From Candidatus Aerophobota bacterium (lineage in GTDB: Bacteria > Aerophobota > Aerophobia > Aerophobales > AE-B3A), in the NCBI GenBank assembly GCA_030602105.1, contig JAUWAK010000030.1:1-10958 (forward strand): DNA of 10,958 bases, read 5' to 3'. The notes beneath the pieces are model-generated. The model saw only the letters and a list, made by a program, of their open reading frames with translations, was not told the DNA's origin and did not search any database. Both the position numbers and the translations under genes were made by a program. This document shows, piece after piece, positions 1 through 7,087 of the stretch (positions are counted from its first letter, which is position 1; every line of letters begins with the position of its first letter).

Positions 1-1604
1 TTCATGGAAAAAAGATTAAAAACACCATCCTCACGATTGGAGATGAAGTAAACCCTCCTTCCATCAGGAGAGAAAACTGGCGAGCGATCGTCCGCCTCAT
101 CCGAGGTGAGGGGGATAATCTTTTGGCTTTCTAGATCTAGAAGTTGGATATCCCTTTGTCCCCCTCTCGAGGAGACAAAAACAATCCTATCACCCTCAGG
201 AGAGAAAGAGGGAGAGAAGTTCTGAGTTAGAGCATCCTTATCATAGGTCAAAGGAAAAACCTTCCCTGCAGTTATATCCAGAAAAAAGAGATTAGAATTT
301 CCTCCCTCATGCTTTACCATGAGTGCCCTCTTTCCATCCGGGGAAAGACTGGGCTCACCAGCCCTCAGCCCAAAGGTGAGTCTCTTAATATGGCCGCTCT
401 CCAAATGCACCTTATAAAGGTCGGCCAGATAAGCTTTCCTGGGAGGGTAGAATCGAGTCTTCGCATAGACAATCTCATCGCCCCCAGGAGAAAAACTAAA
501 GAAGGGATCAATCATCTCGTCCAGCTTTTCCGCCTCCCCGGTCCCAAGATCCATAAGATACAAATCAAAAATGGCATAGTCATACCCCCGATTGGAAACG
601 AAAGCTATTCTATCACCTCTGGGCGAGAATACGGGATGTTGGCATCTTCTGCCTAAGGAAACCAGGAGTTTATCGGAACGCAGGAGCAGGTCATCTGATT
701 CCCCCGGCAGTGAGTACTTCTCCTCCATCCAATTTCGCCACTCCGCATATAGAGTGAAGCTGTCTTTGCCTATAGCGTCAACCAAAGCCTGGTTGAAGCT
801 AAGAGAAGCGGGGATGGGATACAAGAAGCCCTCACCACTCACCAGACCCACCTCTCCTACCAGCTGAAAGATAGGTTGTCTGCGAAGATGAGAGAGAATC
901 TGGGCTATTTTATCCCTTCCGTAGGTCTTAAATATGTAGCGAACAAAGCTATCGGATTGATAATACCCGGCGGTTCTACCGGATCCATCAAAGAAGTAGA
1001 AGGCTCCCAGGGCAGCCTCAGAGAGAACGGTCCCTTTTCGAGAAGCCTCGCTGACCTGCATCTTCTTTAAGGAATGCCACTCTTCCGCCTCAAACTGGGC
1101 GAGCCCCTCTATAAACCACATAGGCAGGACCAGATTAGCCATTATTCTTCTTAAGGGTAAAATAGACTCTCCCAGTGCAGCAATCATAACAAGATGGGTA
1201 AGCTCATGAGCAATAACTTCTCTGGGCCAGGAGAGGGTTCCCGAGGTTCTGGCAGGATTGGACTGAGCCTGAATTACTATCTTGGCTGGAAGGAGGGAGG
1301 TGTAACCTCCAGTAACGTCGCTCACATTTTCAATAATAATGGGGATCTTTTGGATAGGAAAATATCCCAGATCAGAAGTAATGGAAGGATAAACCTCTTC
1401 AGCAACCCTGGCTGATTCCTGGGCAAATGCCTCTTCATCCTGATGGTAGTGAATGAGGAAATGAGGAGTTTCTATTACTCTCCAGTGAAGCTCGGGATGG
1501 TTGAACTCAGCCAGGCTGGAAGGTTGACTCAGCAAAAGGAAAAAGCCAACGCAGAGGACGAGGGCTACAGATTCCTTACCTTCTATTCTAGACAGAAAAG
1601 CCAT
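1..1604 (-). CDS. Secreted peptidase-MA-type zinc metallopeptidase with TolB-like beta-propeller (partial, C-terminus beyond window)
   Basis: An open frame runs from an ATG at 1604 through the left edge, giving 534 visible residues and no stop; the missing part is C-terminal. Residues 1-32 look like a signal peptide: Arg6/Lys10, a hydrophobic core at 13-25, and a likely cut after Ser-Leu-Ala32. HELTH at 133-137 is an HExxH zinc site. A Trp-Phe-Ile-Glu-Gly-Leu-Ala stretch with Glu166 would supply the third ligand, as in gluzincins of the peptidase MA family. From about residue 320 there are five repeats of the form F-S-P-x-G-x-x-(I/V), with their Ser-Pro at about 327, 372, 421, 468 and 512. 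These are the PD40/TolB-like blades of a beta-propeller. An in-frame stop lies just upstream of the ATG, which sits 4 nt after the amaP stop, so coupling is likely. The protein is inferred to act outside the cytoplasmic membrane; its substrate is unknown. Confidence 0.85.
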   Translation of the reverse strand, partial: MAFLSRIEGKESVALVLCVGFFLLLSQPSSLAEFNHPELHWRVIETPHFLIHYHQDEEAFAQESARVAEEVYPSITSDLGYFPIQKIPIIIENVSDVTGGYTSLLPAKIVIQAQSNPARTSGTLSWPREVIAHELTHLVMIAALGESILPLRRIMANLVLPMWFIEGLAQFEAEEWHSLKKMQVSEASRKGTVLSEAALGAFYFFDGSGRTAGYYQSDSFVRYIFKTYGRDKIAQILSHLRRQPIFQLVGEVGLVSGEGFLYPIPASLSFNQALVDAIGKDSFTLYAEWRNWMEEKYSLPGESDDLLLRSDKLLVSLGRRCQHPVFSPRGDRIAFVSNRGYDYAIFDLYLMDLGTGEAEKLDEMIDPFFSFSPGGDEIVYAKTRFYPPRKAYLADLYKVHLESGHIKRLTFGLRAGEPSLSPDGKRALMVKHEGGNSNLFFLDITAGKVFPLTYDKDALTQNFSPSFSPEGDRIVFVSSRGGQRDIQLLDLESQKIIPLTSDEADDRSPVFSPDGRRVYFISNREDGVFNLFSM

Positions 1605-1608
1605 AATC

Positions 1609-2130
1609 TCAAAGGATTTTAGCTACCTTAACCTTTATTTCCCTTACATTTTCAATCCCTATGGTACTGGTAAGATAATTCCTTACCACCGTTTGGAGTT
1701 CATCTATAAGCCTGGGGATTTCTCCTTTGGGGTCAGCGGATAGAGTCAAATGGACATCCAGTCCCTCATCACTGGATTCGATACTTGCTTCTAGATCCTC
1801 GACGCCTTCTACCTCCTTACCGATTCGCTGGACAAACTCAGAAATAGCCTTCTGGGAAATCTCAACCTCTCCCAACGGATTCTTCAGCGGAACAGCTGTC
1901 TTTTTGGCTCTGCCTCTAAAGGAAAAGGGGAAATAAATACTCATTCCTAACAGAAATAGAAAAACGACCAGCAAGATTAACCTTGTCAACGGGCTCTGTT
2001 CCAGAGCGCTGAGGGCTCCCACAACAACGAATCGAGAAAAAACACCCACAGCCACCAGAGCCCCTCCCAGGCAAAGGGCAGCTAAAACGACGAATCCAAC
2101 CCCCAGCATTATTTTTTGATAAAATCGCAT
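1609..2130 (-). CDS. amaP: Alkaline shock response membrane anchor protein AmaP
   Basis: This 173-residue protein has two hydrophobic segments near the N-terminus (about 8-34 and 49-67). A basic stretch (Arg-Gly-Arg-Ala-Lys-Lys) follows at about 72-77. The soluble C-terminal domain (about 85-173) starts with a Gly-Glu-Val-Glu-Ile-Ser strand and resembles a degenerate Asp23 fold. That is the AmaP layout: in Firmicutes AmaP anchors Asp23 at the membrane, and the two are encoded side by side. Here it follows the Asp23-family gene by 20 nt. The ATG has a strong ribosome-binding site, GGGAGG, about 5 nt upstream. The role in envelope homeostasis is taken from the family and from the gene order; no catalytic residues are expected. 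Confidence 0.82.
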   Translation of the reverse strand: MRFYQKIMLGVGFVVLAALCLGGALVAVGVFSRFVVVGALSALEQSPLTRLILLVVFLFLLGMSIYFPFSFRGRAKKTAVPLKNPLGEVEISQKAISEFVQRIGKEVEGVEDLEASIESSDEGLDVHLTLSADPKGEIPRLIDELQTVVRNYLTSTIGIENVREIKVKVAKIL

Positions 2131-2150
2131 TTTGGCCTCCCGGAGATCAT

Positions 2151-2474
2151 TTACTCCAAAAACTTCATTCCCTCTATTTTGATATCCACCCTGGCTATCG
2201 AGATTCCCAGGCTCCTCTCTACCTCTTCAGATACTTTCTTCTGTACCTCCTCCGCCATCTGGGGGATGAGGACCCCCTCTTCAACTACCAGGGCGAGCGA
2301 AACACCCAATCCCCCTTCCAACTCCCTCATTCTGATTCCCTTCCTCCAGAGGTCCTTCTTAACGGAATAGACTCCCTGGATCCGGGAAAGAACCCTTTTG
2401 ATAAGCTTCAGGGTGACTTTCCTGTCTACCTCGTATTTCACCTCTTTTTCCAAATTCTCTTCCCCTTCTTTCAT
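2151..2474 (-). CDS. Asp23/Gls24 family envelope stress response protein
   Basis: A small soluble protein of 107 residues, without signal peptide or membrane segment. It has an Asp23/DUF322-like pattern: a helix with Ile-Gln-Gly-Val-Tyr-Ser at 32-37, a Gly-Gly-Leu-Gly-Val strand near 54-58, an amphipathic helix (about 72-89) and a closing Val-Asp-Ile-Lys-Ile-Glu-Gly strand. Family members are normally 110-150 residues, so this is a compact one. It sits between accC (58 nt gap) and amaP (20 nt gap). This matches Firmicutes, where the YqhY-type Asp23 paralogue follows accC and has been linked to control of acetyl-CoA carboxylase. The ATG has only a weak, close ribosome-binding site (AAGG, about 3 nt). 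No better start lies upstream before the stop codon. Either envelope stress or ACC-linked regulation is possible. Confidence 0.82.
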   Translation of the reverse strand: MKEGEENLEKEVKYEVDRKVTLKLIKRVLSRIQGVYSVKKDLWRKGIRMRELEGGLGVSLALVVEEGVLIPQMAEEVQKKVSEEVERSLGISIARVDIKIEGMKFLE

Positions 2475-2532
2475 AAACCTTGCCAGCGTCCAGGTTCGCG
2501 TTTGAGAGAACGTGAATCAGGAAAGCTGCCTT

Positions 2533-3876
2533 CTATTCACCGAGCTTCTCTTCCACAAAATTGATGTGAAACTCACCCTTCCTAAAAAGTGGGTTCTCTA
2601 TAATTTGCTGGTGAAAGGGAATGGTGGTTTTTATGCCTTCCACCACAAATTCCTCCAAAGATCTTCTCATTCGAACCAGAGCCTCTTCTCTATCTTTCCC
2701 CCAGGTAATCACTTTGGCCAAAAGAGAATCATAGGAGGAGGGAATATGATAGCCGGAAAAGATGTGGGTGTCCACCCTCACCCCAGGGCCACCAGGAATA
2801 TGGAAAGCGGTAATTTCACCAGGGCTAGAGGCAAAATTTCTTTCCGGGTCTTCCGCATTGATGCGGCACTCTATGGCCGATCCCTCAATTTTCACCTCAT
2901 CCTGAGTGAAGCTCAGGCGCTCCCCCCCCGCAACTCTAATCTGAGCCTTGACCAAATCTTCTCCAGTAACCATTTCTGTCACCGGATGCTCCACTTGAAT
3001 ACGGGTATTTACTTCCATGAAATAAAACTGCATATCCTCATCCAGGAGAAACTCTATTGTCCCCGCCCCTGCATAGCCCAATTCCTTAGCAATCTTTACC
3101 GCCACAGTCCCCATCTTCTCACGCACAGACTCATCCAGACCCGGGGAAGGGGATTCCTCAATGAGCTTTTGATACCTCCTTTGAATGGAACAGTTTCTCT
3201 CTTCCAAATGGACAATTGCTCCAAATTCATCGGCCAGGATCTGAAATTCAACATGTTGAGCCCTCTCCAGATATTTCTCCACATAAAGATCTGGTTTTCC
3301 AAAGGATATTTTGGCCTCTTGCCTGGCTAGATCGAAAAGACTATCCAAATCTTTTCCCTGGCGCACCACCCGCATTCCTCTTCCACCCCCTCCCAGAGCT
3401 GCCTTGAGCACTACCGGATAGTCAATTTCAGATATTACCTTCTCAGCTTCTCTTTTGCTGTTAGCTATGCTTTCTGAACCGGGTATCACGGAAACACCCG
3501 TCTTGGAAACCATATTACGCGCTTCAACTTTATTACCCAGTTTTTGGATGATCTCTGGGCTGGGACCAATGAATGCAAGTCCCGAGGAACGGCAAACCTC
3601 GGCAAAATGTTCGTTTTCGGCCAGGAATCCATATCCCGGATGAATGGCTTCTGCCCCGGCTACCTCGGCGGCGCTAATTATGCGGGGAACATTAAGGTAG
3701 CTTTCCGCTGGCTCTCGCGGCCCGATACAAATAGCCTCATCCGCAAATCTCACTGGCAAAGATTTCTCGTCTTCCTTGGAGAATACAGCCACCGTTTCTA
3801 TTCCCAGCTCTTTGCAGGCCCTGATGACACGCAGAGCTATCTCCCCCCGATTGGCGATGAGAATCCTGCTGAACAC
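2533..3876 (-). CDS. accC: Acetyl-CoA carboxylase biotin carboxylase subunit
   Basis: A full-length biotin carboxylase of 447 residues (family about 445-450). It uses ATP and bicarbonate to carboxylate biotin on BCCP, the first half of malonyl-CoA synthesis for fatty acids. The N-terminal domain opens with Ile-Ala-Asn-Arg-Gly-Glu-Ile-Ala at 7-14. The ATP-grasp domain has Lys116, Lys158 and the glycine-rich loop GGGGRGM at 162-168. The catalytic stretch is Glu288-Val-Asn290-Thr-Arg292-Ile-Gln294-Val-Glu296, and Arg338 is present; several numbers coincide with the E. coli enzyme. Tyr235 stands where E. coli has the ATP-contacting His236 (RRYQK against RRHQK). The start is GTG, placed directly after the accB TAG with no gap; AGAGGAGA upstream is the ribosome-binding site. 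Expected to be co-translated with accB. The carboxyltransferase genes accA/accD are not in the window. Confidence 0.96.
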   Translation of the reverse strand: MFSRILIANRGEIALRVIRACKELGIETVAVFSKEDEKSLPVRFADEAICIGPREPAESYLNVPRIISAAEVAGAEAIHPGYGFLAENEHFAEVCRSSGLAFIGPSPEIIQKLGNKVEARNMVSKTGVSVIPGSESIANSKREAEKVISEIDYPVVLKAALGGGGRGMRVVRQGKDLDSLFDLARQEAKISFGKPDLYVEKYLERAQHVEFQILADEFGAIVHLEERNCSIQRRYQKLIEESPSPGLDESVREKMGTVAVKIAKELGYAGAGTIEFLLDEDMQFYFMEVNTRIQVEHPVTEMVTGEDLVKAQIRVAGGERLSFTQDEVKIEGSAIECRINAEDPERNFASSPGEITAFHIPGGPGVRVDTHIFSGYHIPSSYDSLLAKVITWGKDREEALVRMRRSLEEFVVEGIKTTIPFHQQIIENPLFRKGEFHINFVEEKLGE

Positions 3877-4311
3877 CTAGGTCTCCTCTATTAAGAATAG
3901 CTTTTGATCGTATTCCACTGGGTGTCCATTACCTACTAAGATTTCTCTAACCGTACCTTTGATTTCTGAGGTTATCTCATTCATAACCTTCATAGCTTCA
4001 ATGATACAAAGGGTCTCGCCGGCATTTACTTCATCACCCACTTCCACAAAAGGATCTTCATCGGGTGACGGAGCCATATAGAATGTTCCCACCAGCGGAG
4101 AGCGTACCGCAACCAGTTCTTCCTTTTCTGTTTCTATCTTCTGTGCCCCTCTCTTCCTCTTAAGGTGAGGAGCCTTCTCTTTCTTCACCTCAATCTCTTG
4201 AGCACCTCGCTTAGCCAATCGGAAACGAGTTCCTTTTTCCTCGATTTCGAGCTCCGAAAGAGAGGAAGACTCAAATATCTCAATGACCTTTCTGAGCTGA
4301 TCTAAATCCAT
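3877..4311 (-). CDS. accB: Biotin carboxyl carrier protein of acetyl-CoA carboxylase
   Basis: At 144 residues this is a normal-sized BCCP. It carries the biotin arm that shuttles CO2 from AccC to the carboxyltransferase. The C-terminal biotinyl domain (about 68-143) includes the GTFY thumb-type segment at 75-78 followed by APSPDEDPFV. Its acceptor site is Glu105-Ala-Met-Lys108-Val-Met, with Lys108 the biotinylated residue. An N-terminal helix (Leu-Arg-Lys-Val-Ile-Glu-Ile-Phe) matches the family. The linker is unusual: instead of the common Pro/Ala-rich stretch it is strongly charged. It also holds an imperfect 19-residue repeat (RGAQEIEVKKEK at 35-46, RGAQKIETEKEE at 54-65). The gene follows efp by 28 nt, with GAGG about 7 nt before the ATG, and its stop codon abuts the accC start. 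Confidence 0.95.
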   Translation of the reverse strand: MDLDQLRKVIEIFESSSLSELEIEEKGTRFRLAKRGAQEIEVKKEKAPHLKRKRGAQKIETEKEELVAVRSPLVGTFYMAPSPDEDPFVEVGDEVNAGETLCIIEAMKVMNEITSEIKGTVREILVGNGHPVEYDQKLFLIEET

Positions 4312-4339
4312 CTTTTTTCCTCTTCAGTTCCTTTTTTAT

Positions 4340-4897
4340 CTATTTCTTGCCGATATATCGGCCGGATCTGGTATCGACGCGCACTATGTCTCCCTCTTTG
4401 ATAAAAAGGGGGGCCTGCAGGCTATAGCCTGACTCCAAAACAACACGCTTGTTAGCTGAGCCTACTGTGTCGCCTCTGATCCCAGGGAGAGCCGTTTTCA
4501 CCCCAAGTTCCACAAACGTGGGAAGCTGCACCTCGACTATCCTTCCCTCATAGAGCTCAAGAGTTACCGTGATGTTTTCCTTAAGGAAATTCACCCGGCG
4601 ACCGAGAGTTTCTTTCGGTATGGTTCTTTCCTCATAAGTCTCTAAATCCATGAAATGGAAAATGCCACCTTTCTGATAGATGTACTGAGCTTTCCTTTCT
4701 TCAATAAAGGCATCCTTCAATCTATCCGTTGGAGAAAAGACCCTGCGGATGGTTTGCTGCGTCATGAGGTCCTTCAGTTTGGTTCGTACAAAGGCTCCAC
4801 CCCGTCCGCGTTTAACATGCTGAAAATCCTCTACCTGATAGAGCACCCCTTCTAGTTCCACTCTCCTTCCCTGGCGAAGATCATTGGCAGTAATCAT
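4340..4897 (-). CDS. efp: Translation elongation factor P
   Basis: This is a complete EF-P of 185 residues with the usual three domains: KOW-like N-terminal (about 1-65), OB domain II (about 66-127) and OB domain III (about 128-185). It ends in the family signature region, with Pro-Leu-Phe-Ile-Lys-Glu-Gly-Asp followed by Val-Asp-Thr-Arg-Ser-Gly. EF-P binds near the ribosomal E site and relieves stalling at polyproline stretches. The tip of the domain I loop reads His-Val-Lys-Arg30-Gly-Arg32-Gly-Gly-Ala-Phe. Most bacteria with this loop have Pro-Gly-Lys-Gly, so both the Pro at 30 and the modifiable Lys at 32 are replaced by Arg. The start codon overlaps the end of the upstream peptidase gene by 4 bp (ATGA) and has only a weak ribosome-binding site, so translational coupling is likely. 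Confidence 0.96.
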   Translation of the reverse strand: MITANDLRQGRRVELEGVLYQVEDFQHVKRGRGGAFVRTKLKDLMTQQTIRRVFSPTDRLKDAFIEERKAQYIYQKGGIFHFMDLETYEERTIPKETLGRRVNFLKENITVTLELYEGRIVEVQLPTFVELGVKTALPGIRGDTVGSANKRVVLESGYSLQAPLFIKEGDIVRVDTRSGRYIGKK

Positions 4898-5934
4898 TCC
4901 AGAACCCTATTTCCTCCCCTTGTAACGACTACCATCTTTTCCTCTCTTATTCCTCCTTCTCCAGGAAGATAAACCCCCGGTTCCACAGTAACTACCATAC
5001 CTTCCCTGAATACGTGCTGTGAGTCCGAATTGAAGAAAGGTGCCTCGTGGACTTCAATTCCGATCCCATGACCGGCTCTGTGCAAGAAAGCTTCGATATA
5101 TCCCGCCTTCGCTATCCTCTCCTTCAACATCTCATCAATCTTGCTGCAGGTAACTCCAGGTGTTATCTCTTCTATGGCCAGCCTCTGGGCCTGGGTTATA
5201 AGATCAAGAATACTATTCCATTTGCTCGGGACCTCGCCAAAGAAAAAAGTCCTGGTGAGATCAGAACAGTAACCCTGGAGCTTCGCTCCTAGATCCACAA
5301 GAACCACCTCGTTGTGCTTTAGTTTTCTCTCACTGGGTCTACCGTGGGGAAAGGAGGTTCTCTCTCCAAAGAGAACTATAGATGGGAAGGCTTCCCCATC
5401 AGATCTCTCTCTTAGAAACCACCCCACCTCTTGAGATACTTTCTTCTCACTCACCCCTTCCTTGAGTTTGCTTTCCACGTACTCAAAAGCAGAATGAGCC
5501 ACTTTAGTGGATTCCTGCATTCGAGCGAGTTCTGCCTCATCCTTTATCATCCTCAGCTCTTCCACCCATCCCCGGCAGGGAATAAGTTCTGTGTCCTTTG
5601 TTCCAGATAGCCTCTCGTGTTCCTCATAGGACAAATTGGAAGCCTCAAAACCCAGCTTCTTGCCTCTTTTTCTCCATACTTTCTTCAGGATTTCATCCAG
5701 TTTCCCTGCATGGACAACTACCTCCCATCCCTTAAGCTCGACCTTGGCTTCTTCCGCAAAAAGTGGGGAGACAACAAGGAAATCCTTCTCCTTTGTCAAG
5801 AGGACTATTCCCTCTATCCAAGAGCCCGTAAGATAGAAAACATTATGAAGCTCCGTAATCATAAGACCGTCAAGCTTTTCCTTCTCAGTTTTCTCCCTCA
5901 GACGTCTTATGCGGGCGCTCGGCACTGGTGTCAT
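4894..5934 (-). CDS. Xaa-Pro aminopeptidase / M24 family metallopeptidase
   Basis: A 346-residue M24 'pita-bread' peptidase with an N-terminal creatinase-like domain (about 1-130) and a C-terminal catalytic domain (about 138-346). The dinuclear metal ligands are all visible: Asp214 (VLVDLGA), Asp225 (SDLTRTF), His289 (GHGIGIEVHE), Glu318 (TVEPGVY) and Glu332 (GIREE). The additional active-site His197 lies in a Phe-Pro-His-Gly motif. Family members remove an N-terminal residue before proline (PepP) or split Xaa-Pro dipeptides (PepQ); sequence alone does not decide between them, and the short length fits the PepQ/YpdF-like group. Its place before efp is the common Firmicutes-type arrangement. 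It overlaps manC and efp by 4 bp at each end. No signal peptide is seen, so it is cytoplasmic. Confidence 0.92.
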   Translation of the reverse strand: MTPVPSARIRRLREKTEKEKLDGLMITELHNVFYLTGSWIEGIVLLTKEKDFLVVSPLFAEEAKVELKGWEVVVHAGKLDEILKKVWRKRGKKLGFEASNLSYEEHERLSGTKDTELIPCRGWVEELRMIKDEAELARMQESTKVAHSAFEYVESKLKEGVSEKKVSQEVGWFLRERSDGEAFPSIVLFGERTSFPHGRPSERKLKHNEVVLVDLGAKLQGYCSDLTRTFFFGEVPSKWNSILDLITQAQRLAIEEITPGVTCSKIDEMLKERIAKAGYIEAFLHRAGHGIGIEVHEAPFFNSDSQHVFREGMVVTVEPGVYLPGEGGIREEKMVVVTRGGNRVLE

Positions 5935-7007
5935 ACGTATTTTCCTTTTTCTCTATCTGCTAAGAGTCTATCAACCAAATCCCTCACCTTGCCTGCTTGT
6001 TCTTTCCTCACCACCAGAGTGCCGTTTTCTGTATTGATAACAATGAGGTTAGAAACTCCAATTGCTCCCAAGATTTTGTCCTGCCGATTGATGAAGATAC
6101 AATTGCTACTTTCCTCTTCCTCGACCAATCCTCTGATAATGTTACCATGCCCATTCTTGGTGAAAACTCGCTCCAAAGCCTGCCAGTTGCCTATGTCATC
6201 CCAGAAAAAATCCCCCGGTATGGCTGCCACACCTTTTGCTTTTTCCATTATCCCGTAATCTATGGAGATTTTAGGAAGAGAGGGATAGACACTCCTTATG
6301 ACTTTTTCTTCTTCCGAGGTCCCCATGGCCTTCTGAATCCGCATCAGGCCACTATGTAGTTCTGGCAAATGCTCTTTCATTTCCCGGAGGATGACGCTGC
6401 TTCTCCAGGCGAAGATTCCCCCGTTCCAAAGAAACTTTCCCTGTTCGAAGAACTCCTTGGCCTTCTTGTGGGATGGCTTTTCGGTAAATCTTTCTACCTC
6501 AAAAACAGAAACTCCGCCCCACTGGTCCATTTCCTTTCCTAACTCCAGGTAACCATAACCGGTCTCGGCTCGGGTAGGCTTGATGCCAATGGTCACCAGA
6601 TAATCTTTTTGTGCAACCCCGGCTGCAGCTCGAATCACCCGGGCAAACTTATCTTCATCTCTGATCAAATGATCCGAAGGTAGTACCACCATAGGAACAT
6701 TTCCCTTCTTGGCCCCAAGCCACACGCTGGCAAATCCAATACAGGGAGCCGTATCTCGTCCCTCGGGTTCAACGATGATATTCTCTGGTGGAACTGAGGA
6801 GAGGTGAGAGAGAACTTTCTCTTTCAACTCCTCTCTAAGGACTAGGTAGGTTTCCTCAACTCCAAAGAGACCACAGGCCCTACGATAGGTAGCCTGCAAA
6901 AAGCTCTCCCCGGTCCCAAAGCTCAAAAGTTGCTTGGGATGATCTATCCTCGACTCGGGCCACAGTCTCTTGCCGAAGCCACCCGCCATAATTAACCCCA
7001 CGCTCAT
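5931..7007 (-). CDS. manC: Mannose-1-phosphate guanylyltransferase
   Basis: This enzyme makes GDP-mannose from mannose-1-phosphate and GTP, for glycans, lipopolysaccharide or glycosylation. Numbering from the chosen start, it has the nucleotidyltransferase signature GGFGKRLWPESR at 9-20, followed by Pro24-Lys25-Gln26. It also has Val-Leu-Pro-Ser-Asp-His near 108-113, the sugar-phosphate motif FTEKP at 174-178, LWNGG at 193-197, SIDYGIME at 248-255 and WDDIG at 269-273. At 358 residues it is the single-function form, without the C-terminal isomerase domain of longer ManC/AlgA proteins. The frame allows GTG at 7016 or ATG at 7013. The ATG at 7007 is preferred because AAGGGAG lies about 8 nt before it and the conserved strand begins at once. 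Its end overlaps the peptidase gene by 4 bp. No glycosyltransferase or mannose-metabolism partner is adjacent. Confidence 0.93.
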   Translation of the reverse strand: MSVGLIMAGGFGKRLWPESRIDHPKQLLSFGTGESFLQATYRRACGLFGVEETYLVLREELKEKVLSHLSSVPPENIIVEPEGRDTAPCIGFASVWLGAKKGNVPMVVLPSDHLIRDEDKFARVIRAAAGVAQKDYLVTIGIKPTRAETGYGYLELGKEMDQWGGVSVFEVERFTEKPSHKKAKEFFEQGKFLWNGGIFAWRSSVILREMKEHLPELHSGLMRIQKAMGTSEEEKVIRSVYPSLPKISIDYGIMEKAKGVAAIPGDFFWDDIGNWQALERVFTKNGHGNIIRGLVEEEESSNCIFINRQDKILGAIGVSNLIVINTENGTLVVRKEQAGKVRDLVDRLLADREKGKYV

Positions 7008-7087
7008 CCTCATCACTCCCTTCTAGGCTCCAGAGACTCAGGAATACCTCGGGACCCTTTCCCTGCGTTGCTGCTTAGATACTTGTC

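Noticed and set aside
309..1415. Four plus-strand open frames over the left part of the window
   Set aside because: They are antisense to the continuous peptidase/propeller frame, which carries the HELTH site and five regular repeats.
2512..3330. Plus-strand open frame of 272 codons opposite accC
   Set aside because: It lies wholly antisense to a gene with full catalytic motifs, has no recognisable domain and a low-complexity His/Phe/Leu-rich product; it is a shadow of accC codon structure.
5617..6258. Plus-strand open frame of 213 codons spanning the manC/peptidase junction
   Set aside because: Antisense to two well-supported coupled genes, with a Ser/Leu/Pro-rich product typical of reverse-frame shadows.
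7014..7016. GTG start for manC at 7016
   Set aside because: The AAGGGAG ribosome-binding site would overlap or sit too close to GTG 7016 and ATG 7013, while its distance to ATG 7007 is normal.
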